Shown here: positions 1 through 5,826 of the stretch, piece by piece
Position numbering within the stretch: position 1 is the first letter of the stretch
How the letters are laid out: every line of letters begins with the position of its first letter
Source of the DNA: Chlamydiota bacterium
GTDB taxonomy: Bacteria > Chlamydiota > Chlamydiia > Chlamydiales > Simkaniaceae
Length of the DNA: 5,826 nt
Direction: 5' to 3'
NCBI GenBank assembly: GCA_021772295.1
Contig: JAJFMG010000126.1
Span: forward strand, 1-5,826
Notes under the pieces: generated by a model
Databases searched by the model: none
Seen by the model: only the letters and a program-made list of their open reading frames with translations
What the model was told of the DNA's origin: nothing
Position numbers and translations under genes: made by a program

Positions 1-93
1 AATGTTCCAGATGAGGAAAATCCTCATCGAGCAATGAATGGCGTCGAGCATCTAATTGCGTGCTATGAAAAAGTAGTTGGATTCAATCACTGA
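1..93 (+). CDS. C-terminal fragment of an unidentified protein
   Basis: An open frame enters from the left edge and reads 30 codons to a TGA at 91-93. The tail includes DEENPHRAMNGVEHLIACY and ends KVVGFNH. The start and all upstream domains lie outside the window. The mix of charged residues, the lack of rare-looking runs, and the fit against the end of treY (7-base tail-to-tail overlap, 87-93) make it a believable real C-terminus. The pattern of acidic residues, an ENP..RA block, an amphipathic helix and a terminal CYEKVVGF loosely recalls the last helix of S9-type serine peptidases and related alpha/beta hydrolases (ENR..A.....FY..VFGF). This is a weak resemblance over about 22 residues, so I assign no function. 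A hairpin at 100-120 lies just after its stop and could end its transcript. Confidence 0.55.
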   Translation, partial: NVPDEENPHRAMNGVEHLIACYEKVVGFNH

Positions 94-2981
94 TCTACTA
101 AAATTGCCATTGGCAATTTTGTACATATATCTTTCAAATAAAGTGACTTTGTTAATTTTCCTGTAATAAGATCCTTCCAACCTTTATTTCTATATTCCGT
201 CGGAACACAAATCTGAGTATTATTCCAATCAACCACTCGATTTTTTATAATCTTACTAAAAAGTCTTCCTGCAATGAAGATCGCTTTTTTACCATTGTGT
301 TCTCTCATAAATGCAATCACATGATTTTGCAAGAGGCCTTCAACGTGCAATGGGATATATCCTCCCTTCAAATACAGCTCAGGAAAATCTCTTCTATGAT
401 TTAGTCCCAGATGGGTAAGATAAAGTTTTATTAAACCCGTTGAAAAACTTTCTCGATTAAAAAAAACATCCGATCCCTCTTTTGCAGACTTTATCTGTTT
501 GAGCATTTCAAATCGTTTTTCAAATCCTACGCTTCTTCGATTATCAGGATCTACTAAACTATAATCAAATAATTCACATCCTTGATATAGATCAAAAACA
601 CCCGGAGATCCAATTCGTATTACAACCCCAGAAAGGGAGTTATATTTCCCAAGTAAATCAAGTCTTTCAAAAAAAGGCATAAAAATATCCCATAAGCTAT
701 TTTCACTTTGGAAAAGCTTCTCTATTCCATCTGTGAGCTTCTTTTCAATATCTAGATTAGGATTAATCCAATTTGAATGGACTTTACCCTCTCGAAGAGA
801 TTTAACCATATAAGAGCATAATCTTGCGCAAATTGAGCCAAGGGGGTGTTTTTTTTCAAAAACACCAAGTAAGCTCTGATAAAAAAAGTAGGCTACATTT
901 TTATCTGGAAAGACATTCCCAATTGCTTCTGTAACAGCGCTGTGAAACTCATCTATCCATATAAAGAACTCACCTGGAATTTCACTTAAAACGCATAGCC
1001 TTGCTCGCATATCTTCGGAACGTTTTGTATCATGGGTTGAGCTGGGTAAAAACCCAAAGGGTGTCTTTTGATGCCTTGTAATATTTCTCTTATGAAACTG
1101 CTCAATTCCTATTCCAAAAACAGTTACATCTGATCCAACCTCATTTAGACACAATAAACGATTATAGACATACAAAAGAGTGTCTTCATATCCCTTAGCC
1201 ATTACAGATGGACTTAACTGCTGAAAACGCATTACAAAATTTCTCATTACTTCCATATCAAAGCATTCTTTCGAGAAAAATGCCTGCTTTAAAAAATCTA
1301 AAACTTGATTTGCAATAGGAACTTTTTCAAGGAGTTTAAAAGCTTTTGTAATCACTTTTTTATCTTGATCCCCGACGCAGTAGTTTTCTTTTGAGAGATA
1401 TGTTCTATACACTGGAAAGCAAGCAAACAATTCGATGATCCCTTTTTCCAAATCTAATTTGGAAAAAGGGATGTCACAGCCAGTTAGATGCATGCACTTG
1501 TAGCAATCAGATGTGAGTGTCTTAATTTCAGAGTGAAGATACTTACTCGCAAATTGTCTCTTAAATACATACAGTTGCTCTGCTGTATTTATCAAATTCT
1601 TGGTAAAGGATTCATAAAGGTTTGTAAAAGCAAGCTCATGAGAGGAGTCCACAAAGACACTTGTTAGATCTGATATAAACTCATATCCAACCGTTCCATT
1701 AACATTCCAATCTTCATTGAGACTCTCGCCCGATTCTAAAATTTTTTCAACCACAATATACGGAGCATGATCCATGCGAAATTCATAATCCCATATGATT
1801 TTCTTTACTTTATTAACATCTACTTTTTCACTGGGAAATTTCTCTTTATAAGCATGAAGAAATAGATGGTGAGTGCAATGGCGATACAACCATTTAAAAA
1901 ACACTTTTGGCTCATAAAAACCATCTGGATGATCAATTCGAATACCATCAATATATCCCTTTGCATATAACTCAAAAACAAATCGATGATACTCTTCGAA
2001 CACATCTTCATCTGACATCCGAAGCGCTGGAAGATCATTAATATCGAAAAACCTTCGATAGTTAATAGTCTCATTTGCAAGTTGCCACTCTTCAAGTAGA
2101 TAGTATTGCTTAAAAAGAAGCTTTTCAAAACGATCGTTATATAGACCATCCTTCCTGCAAAAATCAGCTAAATTCTTATCCAAAGCTTTTTGAAAATCTA
2201 GATCAGATACATATCTTGCTGCAATTTGAAGTTTTATTTCTTCACATAGATGAAATCTCTCTACTTTATCTATATCTTGTTTAACATCAAATTTAGAAAT
2301 TGCTGCAATTCTTGCAAGCAAATCACTTGTCTTCTCTCGTGGAAGAAAATAAGGCACAGTTTCCATAGAAAGAGGTAGCTTTCCCTCTTTCCATAAAAGA
2401 TAAAACTCTCCATTTGCCTGCCCTATTGTAAAAGCATAGTTTTCCAAATAAGCAGAAATAGGTTTTTCTAGGATTGGAAGGAGAAGCCTTTCGTGCAAAT
2501 GGGAACTACTTGGATAAAAGTGAATATCGAAGATTTTTGCGCAAAAAGAATGCATGCCATTTTCTAAAACATCTTTCCACCATTGGTTCTCACAAACCCC
2601 TGCCATGTGATTGGATACCAAATCAAACATTGTTCCCATTCGATTTTTTTTAAGGGATGCAATAAGTGCCAGGTACTCTTTATTACTTCCGATTTCAGAA
2701 TTAAGTTGATGTGGATCTACTATATCATATCCATGTAAACTCCCCTTTCTTGCTTTTAGATAAGGTGATAGATAAAGTGCATCAACGCCTAAGTCTTTGA
2801 GATAAGATAGATTTTGTCTCGCATCTTTAAATCCAAAATTTTGATTTAACTGCAGACGATACGTTGCTGTTGGAATCGTCATCTGCTTAGATATAGACTC
2901 TATAAAATCATGAAGAGTAGAAGTCGAAATTTCTTTTTTAACTTCAACGTTGCCTACTTTTTTCTGAAATCCAAATTTCAT
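87..2981 (-). CDS. treY: Maltooligosyltrehalose synthase (TreY, GH13 family)
   Basis: TreY converts the terminal alpha-1,4 bond at the reducing end of a maltodextrin to an alpha,alpha-1,1 bond, giving maltooligosyltrehalose in the cytoplasm; TreZ then cuts off trehalose. The 964-residue product shows every TreY hallmark: IPTATYRLQL (36-45), LYLSPYLKARKGSLHGYD (69-86), GH13 region I FDLVSNHMA (119-127), NYRRFFDINDLPALR (307-321), region II GIRIDHPDG with predicted nucleophile D350, region III IVVEKIL with acid/base E412, WNVNGTVGYE (425-434), CFPVYRTY (521-528), region IV STHDTKRSEDMRAR with D651, and SPGVFDLYQGCELFD..LVDPDNRR (792-816). Length matches the longer TreY forms. There is no signal peptide. 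A TAA directly upstream in frame makes the ATG at 2981 the most distal start, with a weak GGGA 7 bases before it. The conserved fold begins near M34 (codon at 2882-2880), so residues 1-33 are either an extension or a start-site artefact. No treZ is visible next to it. Confidence 0.97.
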   Translation of the reverse strand: MKFGFQKKVGNVEVKKEISTSTLHDFIESISKQMTIPTATYRLQLNQNFGFKDARQNLSYLKDLGVDALYLSPYLKARKGSLHGYDIVDPHQLNSEIGSNKEYLALIASLKKNRMGTMFDLVSNHMAGVCENQWWKDVLENGMHSFCAKIFDIHFYPSSSHLHERLLLPILEKPISAYLENYAFTIGQANGEFYLLWKEGKLPLSMETVPYFLPREKTSDLLARIAAISKFDVKQDIDKVERFHLCEEIKLQIAARYVSDLDFQKALDKNLADFCRKDGLYNDRFEKLLFKQYYLLEEWQLANETINYRRFFDINDLPALRMSDEDVFEEYHRFVFELYAKGYIDGIRIDHPDGFYEPKVFFKWLYRHCTHHLFLHAYKEKFPSEKVDVNKVKKIIWDYEFRMDHAPYIVVEKILESGESLNEDWNVNGTVGYEFISDLTSVFVDSSHELAFTNLYESFTKNLINTAEQLYVFKRQFASKYLHSEIKTLTSDCYKCMHLTGCDIPFSKLDLEKGIIELFACFPVYRTYLSKENYCVGDQDKKVITKAFKLLEKVPIANQVLDFLKQAFFSKECFDMEVMRNFVMRFQQLSPSVMAKGYEDTLLYVYNRLLCLNEVGSDVTVFGIGIEQFHKRNITRHQKTPFGFLPSSTHDTKRSEDMRARLCVLSEIPGEFFIWIDEFHSAVTEAIGNVFPDKNVAYFFYQSLLGVFEKKHPLGSICARLCSYMVKSLREGKVHSNWINPNLDIEKKLTDGIEKLFQSENSLWDIFMPFFERLDLLGKYNSLSGVVIRIGSPGVFDLYQGCELFDYSLVDPDNRRSVGFEKRFEMLKQIKSAKEGSDVFFNRESFSTGLIKLYLTHLGLNHRRDFPELYLKGGYIPLHVEGLLQNHVIAFMREHNGKKAIFIAGRLFSKIIKNRVVDWNNTQICVPTEYRNKGWKDLITGKLTKSLYLKDICTKLPMAILVDQ
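100..120 (+). terminator. Candidate hairpin terminator in the convergent gene overlap
   Basis: A perfect 9-bp stem (AAAATTGCC at 100-108, GGCAATTTT at 112-120) closes a 3-base ATT loop. It begins 6 bases after the TGA of the rightward gene fragment. Read rightward, it has an A-run before and a T-run at the end of the stem, as in a bidirectional intrinsic terminator. The stem is GC-poor (three G-C pairs) and no T-run continues past it. It lies inside the last codons of treY, so it cannot serve treY without cutting before the stop codon. It is therefore most plausible as a terminator for the rightward gene only. A 9-bp stem could also occur by chance in a window of this size. Confidence 0.35.
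1438..1472. repeat. Perfect 16-bp inverted repeat with 3-base loop inside treY
   Basis: The left arm ATCCCTTTTTCCAAAT (1438-1453) is the exact reverse complement of the right arm ATTTGGAAAAAGGGAT (1457-1472), around a CTA spacer. Pairing stops on both sides at the next base. In the treY message it covers codons for I504 to I515 (IPFSKLDLEKGI). The protein around it keeps TreY spacing to the CFPVYRTY block, so the repeat does not look like an insertion. No T-run follows it on either strand, which argues against an intrinsic terminator. I infer that it could fold as a stable stem-loop in the mRNA or act as a symmetric protein-binding site; no function is known. Confidence 0.85.
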
Positions 2982-3009
2982 TTAATAGTCCCATATGAGC
3001 TTATCTATT

Positions 3010-3039
3010 TGCATACGGTGAATACTCTCTGAGAGTCAA
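3010..3039 (-). promoter_or_regulatory. Candidate sigma70-type promoter for treY
   Basis: On the minus strand TTGACT (3039-3034) matches the -35 consensus at five of six bases. TATGCA (3015-3010) is a weak -10 (three of six), at 18-base spacing. Transcription would start near 3003 and give a leader of about 20 bases before the treY ATG at 2981, with a weak GGGA at 2992-2989. The poor -10 keeps this a tentative call. Confidence 0.3.
3024..3036. promoter_or_regulatory. Operator-like palindrome in the treY promoter spacer
   Basis: ACTCTC (3024-3029) and GAGAGT (3031-3036) form a perfect odd-centred palindrome around T3030. It lies mostly between the proposed -35 and -10 boxes of treY and touches the -35, where a bound repressor would block the polymerase. 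The symmetry ends abruptly at both edges. A 6-bp half-site is short enough to occur by chance, and no regulator gene is visible nearby. Confidence 0.25.
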
Positions 3040-3147
3040 GTAACTTTTTAAAATATTTCTTGAATACAGATGTAGATATAAAACTCTTTGTCTTATAGGG
3101 AGAAAAGAAATAAAATGGATCCTTAAAAAGAACATATTGTAACAACT

Positions 3148-4272
3148 ATGAGAAATAACCCTATTAAAATTGCAGTTGGCATGTCAGGTGGCGTCGATTC
3201 ATCTGTTGTCGCCTACCTTTTAAAACAAAAAGGTTATGAAGTTTTTGGAATTTTTATGAAAAATTGGGAAGAACTGGATAAAAATGGAGAGTGCAAGTCA
3301 AAAAATGATTACGAAGATGTTGCTAAAGTTTGTGAGCATATCGGCATTCCCTATTACAGCGTTAACTTTTGTAAAGAGTATGAAGAAGATGTCTTTTCCC
3401 ATTTTTTAGAAGAAATCAAAAAAGGATTTACTCCAAATCCCGATATTTTGTGTAATCGAGAAATCAAGTTCAAAGCGCTACTCAATAAAGCTCTTTCACT
3501 TGGAGCTGATTTTTTAGCAACAGGTCACTATGCATCAATCAAGGACATAGATGGTAATAAAGCTCTTTGTAAAGGCCTCGATAACACTAAAGATCAAAGT
3601 TATTTTCTCTACACCTTACAAAGCAACCTTTTAGAAAAGGTTCTTTTTCCTCTTGGAAACATGGAAAAAAAAGAAGTTCGAAAAATCGCGAAAGAAATCG
3701 ATATCTCGGTGCACAGCAAACGAGATAGTACCGGAATTTGTTTCATAGGTAAAAGAAATTTCAAAGACTTTTTGCATAATTACATCCCCTATGAAAAAGG
3801 CAATTTTATTGACCTAGATGGCAACATCTTAGGTAAGCATCAAGGGGCAGCTTTTTATACAATAGGACAACGAAAAGGTCTTGGAATTGGTGGTCCAGGA
3901 GATGCCTACTTTGTTTCTTCTAAAGACATTAAAAATAATACAGTGACCTTAGTGCAAGGCTCAGAACATCCAGCACTATTTGCAAGTGAACTAACTGCCA
4001 CCGATATATCTTTTGTTGGAAATACGCCTCTCTCATTTCCCATGCGCTGCAAAGCAAAAATTAGATATAGGCAAGTAGAGCAGCCTTGTACGATCGAAAA
4101 AATAGAAGAAGATACTATTTTTGTAAGCTTCGATGAGCCACAAAGAGCGATTACCCTACGACAATCTATTGTTTTCTACAGGGAAAAAGTTTGTCTTGGC
4201 GGAGCAATGATTGCATCGATTGGAGACAGTCTTTGGATTTCAAATCAAATCCAAGAAGTAACACCTAATTGA
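3148..4272 (+). CDS. mnmA: tRNA-specific 2-thiouridylase MnmA
   Basis: MnmA puts sulfur on C2 of the wobble uridine (U34) of Lys, Glu and Gln tRNAs in the cytoplasm, using ATP to adenylate the base and a persulfide cysteine as sulfur carrier. The 374-residue product has the usual length and all key motifs: the PP-loop SGGVDSS (13-19), TPNPDILCNREIKF (95-108) with catalytic C102, TGHYA (125-129), KDQSYFL (148-154), DSTGICFIGKR (193-203) with the second catalytic cysteine C198, and YTIGQRKGLGIGG (237-249). The C-terminal beta-barrel ends near YREKVCLGGAMI (344-355). An in-frame TAA at 3124-3126 with no other start between fixes the ATG at 3148. No Shine-Dalgarno sequence precedes it. The sequence looks closest to chlamydial MnmA. 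It has its own upstream region, and no clear terminator separates it from the next gene 110 bases on. Confidence 0.98.
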   Translation: MRNNPIKIAVGMSGGVDSSVVAYLLKQKGYEVFGIFMKNWEELDKNGECKSKNDYEDVAKVCEHIGIPYYSVNFCKEYEEDVFSHFLEEIKKGFTPNPDILCNREIKFKALLNKALSLGADFLATGHYASIKDIDGNKALCKGLDNTKDQSYFLYTLQSNLLEKVLFPLGNMEKKEVRKIAKEIDISVHSKRDSTGICFIGKRNFKDFLHNYIPYEKGNFIDLDGNILGKHQGAAFYTIGQRKGLGIGGPGDAYFVSSKDIKNNTVTLVQGSEHPALFASELTATDISFVGNTPLSFPMRCKAKIRYRQVEQPCTIEKIEEDTIFVSFDEPQRAITLRQSIVFYREKVCLGGAMIASIGDSLWISNQIQEVTPN

Positions 4273-4370
4273 AGGTGCTACCATTTTTAATACCTGAGTT
4301 ATTTCTCTAGAAACTTTGTTCTCCTTTTCAAGAAAAGATTTGTATGCCATAGAAAATAGAAAGGGAAAAC

Positions 4371-4375
4371 AGGAG
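4371..4375 (+). promoter_or_regulatory. Ribosome binding site of the SnoaL-like gene
   Basis: AGGAG lies 7 bases before the ATG at 4383. It is the only strong Shine-Dalgarno match at a gene start in this window, and it fixes the start of the signal peptide. The preceding spacer (4273-4370) holds only weak hairpins (CTTTTC / GAAAAG at 4324-4337, TTTCT / AGAAA at 4302-4313). I found no convincing terminator or promoter in it, so read-through from mnmA is possible. Confidence 0.8.
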
Positions 4376-4382
4376 TATTATC

Positions 4383-4901
4383 ATGAAAGTATTCATTCTT
4401 TCTATATTGTGTCTTTTTGCATCGAATGTAATGGCAGAAGAAGAACTTGCAAATATCTTTACCCCAAGTAGTGGATATAACCCCAAAGAAATTGTTTATG
4501 ATTATGTAGAGGCTTTTGAAGAAAACAATCAGGATAAACTTGAAGAAGTGCTCGCAAGTGGATATAAGGTAGTTGACTTAGATCCAATTTATTCCAGATA
4601 TCAAGATAAACATGACGAACTTGGGATTGATATTTTAACAAGAGCCAACGCTATGCAAAAAGCGCTCCCTAAATTTAGCTTAAAAGTCCTAGATACCATT
4701 TGGGAGGGAAGCACTTTTGTAGCTGTCATGAATCTTAATGGAACTATGAAAGGAACATTTTTAGGCGTAGAGCCAAATGGGCAACAAGTGTCGATGAAAA
4801 TCGTGTCTATCTTTACGGTTCGAGATGGAAAAATAACTGAGATTCAAGAGATGTGGAATGAATACTCTGTTATGAAACAGATCGGATATATAGCCCTCTA
4901 A
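4383..4901 (+). CDS. Exported SnoaL-like / ester cyclase-fold protein
   Basis: The 172-residue product begins with a clear Sec signal peptide: K2, a hydrophobic stretch at 3-13, and a likely signal peptidase I site VMA|EE after A18. There is no lipobox cysteine at the cleavage site, so I expect a soluble periplasmic or secreted protein of about 154 residues. The mature part fits the NTF2-like cone fold of the SnoaL family: a first helix YDYVEAFEENNQDKLEEVLA (39-58), a middle segment, then strands with GTFLGVEPNGQQVSMKIVSIFTV (124-146), DGKITEIQEMW (148-158) and a QIG end (166-168), matching the family pattern F.G..PtG..v......f.v.DGKI.E......l..QLG. Where catalytic members have an aspartate after the last tryptophan, this one has N159 E160, so polyketide cyclase activity is not assured. 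The substrate is unknown. The stop codon overlaps the next start by one base (TAATG). Confidence 0.75.
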   Translation: MKVFILSILCLFASNVMAEEELANIFTPSSGYNPKEIVYDYVEAFEENNQDKLEEVLASGYKVVDLDPIYSRYQDKHDELGIDILTRANAMQKALPKFSLKVLDTIWEGSTFVAVMNLNGTMKGTFLGVEPNGQQVSMKIVSIFTVRDGKITEIQEMWNEYSVMKQIGYIAL

Positions 4902-5826
4902 TGAAAATATCGCAAGGGTATCAAATTCTTATTGGAATTGGTATTGGAATAGTCCTCGGATTATTTCTCGGTCCCATTTGCTCGATTTTCAAACCCATTG
5001 GAGATGCATTTATTATGTTCATCCAGATGGTGGTACTACCCTATATCCCCTGCTCTATTATTCATGGGCTAGGTTCCACCAAGCCGAGCGTTGCTAAGCA
5101 ACTCTTTAAAAGAGGCTGGGCCTTTTTACTTCTCTTATGGGCACTTGTTTTATCATCCATATTTTTAATTAACCAACTCTTTGTAGTAAAGTCACCCTAC
5201 CTAGTATCTACGACAAAAAATACTTCTTTCGATCGAAACTTTTTAAAGTATATCGTTCCAGAAAATCCCATTTATGATTTAGCCAATAACATTGTTCCAG
5301 CAGTTGCTGTTTTTGGGATACTGATTGGAATTGCTGTTATGCATTTAGAACATAAAGAACCCCTTATTTCTTTTTTAGAAAGAGTCAATAACACCATTGA
5401 AATGATTTTAAAGGGAATTACAAGAGTTGCGCCTATTGGTATCTCAGCTCTTTTTGCCTTTGCTGTGGGAACGATTGAAGTGGAGACTCTTGTGAAGCTA
5501 TCTATTTATGTTTTACCACTTATAGCTCTTGTATTTTTGTTTGTTTTTTGGGCACTTCCAGCTGTTTTAATGAGTTTTACCCCACTGCGATACAAAGAGA
5601 TCATCGGTGAGTTTAAAACAGGATGTATGCTTGCCTTTATGATTGGATCACCAAGTATCGCAATCCCTTACTTAAATCGGTGTATTCAAAAATACGCTGA
5701 CAAATATCATATACATGATAAAGAGCTCCATAACGCCTCACAAACTATTGTTCCCATTTCGTATACCTTTACGCAGCTTGGATCTCTGCTTATACTTTTT
5801 TATATCATGTTTCTCTCTTTCTATTA
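4901..5826 (+). CDS. Dicarboxylate/amino acid:cation symporter (SDF/DAACS family), 3' end missing
   Basis: The frame opens with the ATG at 4901-4903, which shares its A with the TAA of the upstream gene, and runs 308 codons off the right edge. It has no Shine-Dalgarno sequence of its own, so translational coupling is likely. The product is a polytopic inner-membrane protein of the GltP/GltT fold. Hydrophobic segments lie near 8-27, 37-57, 72-96, 129-147, 201-226 and 283-306. Family blocks are recognisable: MFIQMVVLPYIPCSIIHGLG (39-58), NPIYDLANNIVPAVAVFGILIG (122-143), VAPIGISALFAFAVGT (176-191), the HP1 re-entrant loop AFMIGSPSIAIP (245-256), and TM7 IVPISYTFTQLGS (283-295). Known members move glutamate, aspartate, C4-dicarboxylates or neutral amino acids with sodium or protons. 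HP1 and the TM7 NMDGT motif both depart from the usual pattern, so I do not name a substrate. HP2 and TM8, which carry other binding residues, lie beyond the window. Confidence 0.88.
   Translation, partial: MKISQGYQILIGIGIGIVLGLFLGPICSIFKPIGDAFIMFIQMVVLPYIPCSIIHGLGSTKPSVAKQLFKRGWAFLLLLWALVLSSIFLINQLFVVKSPYLVSTTKNTSFDRNFLKYIVPENPIYDLANNIVPAVAVFGILIGIAVMHLEHKEPLISFLERVNNTIEMILKGITRVAPIGISALFAFAVGTIEVETLVKLSIYVLPLIALVFLFVFWALPAVLMSFTPLRYKEIIGEFKTGCMLAFMIGSPSIAIPYLNRCIQKYADKYHIHDKELHNASQTIVPISYTFTQLGSLLILFYIMFLSFY

Larger units (their letters stand above)
2982..3147. promoter_or_regulatory. Divergent treY / mnmA intergenic region
   Basis: These 166 AT-rich bases separate the starts of treY (leftward) and mnmA (rightward), so both sets of start signals are expected here. 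A candidate treY promoter and an overlapping palindrome lie at 3010-3039. For mnmA there are -10-like stretches (TAAAAT at 3049-3054, TATAAA at 3077-3082) but no -35 box at normal spacing, so I call no mnmA promoter. AGGGAG at 3097-3102 lies 12 bases before an ATG at 3115 that opens only a three-codon frame (Met-Asp-Pro, stop at 3124-3126). I see no tRNA, riboswitch or small RNA signature. Confidence 0.6.

Noticed and set aside
1..93. M20 metallopeptidase C-terminus for the left-edge fragment
   Set aside because: The PH...N spacing and the distance to the end do not fit the H..NE pattern of that family; identity was left open.
1043..1056. Small hairpin TGGGT-AAAA-ACCCA in treY
   Set aside because: Five pairs only, inside coding sequence beside the conserved STHDTKR block; chance is the simplest reading.
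1820..2149. A 109-codon leftward open frame
   Set aside because: It lies fully inside treY on the same strand in another frame, and its product resembles no protein. treY shows conserved motifs across this stretch.
3625..3650. A hairpin (AACCTTTT / AAAAGGTT) followed by a T-rich stretch that looks like an intrinsic terminator
   Set aside because: It lies in the middle of the intact mnmA coding sequence, has few G-C pairs, and would cut the gene in half. An 8-bp stem is expected by chance in AT-rich DNA.
4273..4337. Possible rho-independent terminator after mnmA
   Set aside because: The available stems (GGT/ACC, AGGT/ACCT, CTTTTC/GAAAAG) are three to six pairs, mostly A-T or with a loop too small, and none is followed by a proper T-run.
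4459..4641. A 60-codon leftward open frame
   Set aside because: It is antisense to the SnoaL-like gene, has no ribosome site or recognisable product, and its length is expected by chance.

Overview
The window is AT-rich and densely coding. It holds one complete leftward gene, two complete rightward genes, and a truncated rightward gene at each edge. Protein features suggest an obligate or facultative intracellular bacterium of the Chlamydiota, most likely an environmental (non-Chlamydiaceae) lineage. This rests mainly on the MnmA sequence: the KNW..xD.NGEC N-terminal block, the STGICFIGKR block and the CLGG C-terminal block look chlamydia-like to me. A maltooligosyltrehalose synthase also fits, since environmental chlamydiae carry glycogen/trehalose enzymes that Chlamydiaceae lack. 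The assignment is an inference from remembered family sequences, not from a search.

Layout. Positions 1-93 are the last 30 codons of an unidentified rightward gene. It ends tail-to-tail with treY, overlapping it by 7 bases. treY (87-2981, leftward) fills half the window and keeps all the GH13 catalytic residues. A 166-base divergent intergenic region (2982-3147) separates treY from mnmA and must carry the start signals of both. mnmA (3148-4272) is a complete tRNA 2-thiouridylase with both catalytic cysteines. After a 110-base spacer come a small exported SnoaL-like protein (4383-4901) and a dicarboxylate/amino acid:cation symporter (from 4901, cut by the window end). The last two share one base in a TAATG stop-start junction.

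How the genes relate. TreY isomerises the reducing end of glycogen-derived maltodextrins to a trehalosyl end. Its partner TreZ, which releases trehalose, is not in this window. MnmA is a housekeeping tRNA modification enzyme with no obvious functional tie to its neighbours. The exported SnoaL-like protein and the symporter are very probably cotranscribed and translationally coupled, so a shared role at the cell envelope is plausible but unproven.

I see no mobile element, CRISPR array, RNA gene or clearly new system. The most anomalous structural signal is a perfect 16-bp inverted repeat with a 3-base loop inside treY (1438-1472). The most interesting protein-level signal is the altered HP1 and TM7 ion-binding motifs of the symporter.
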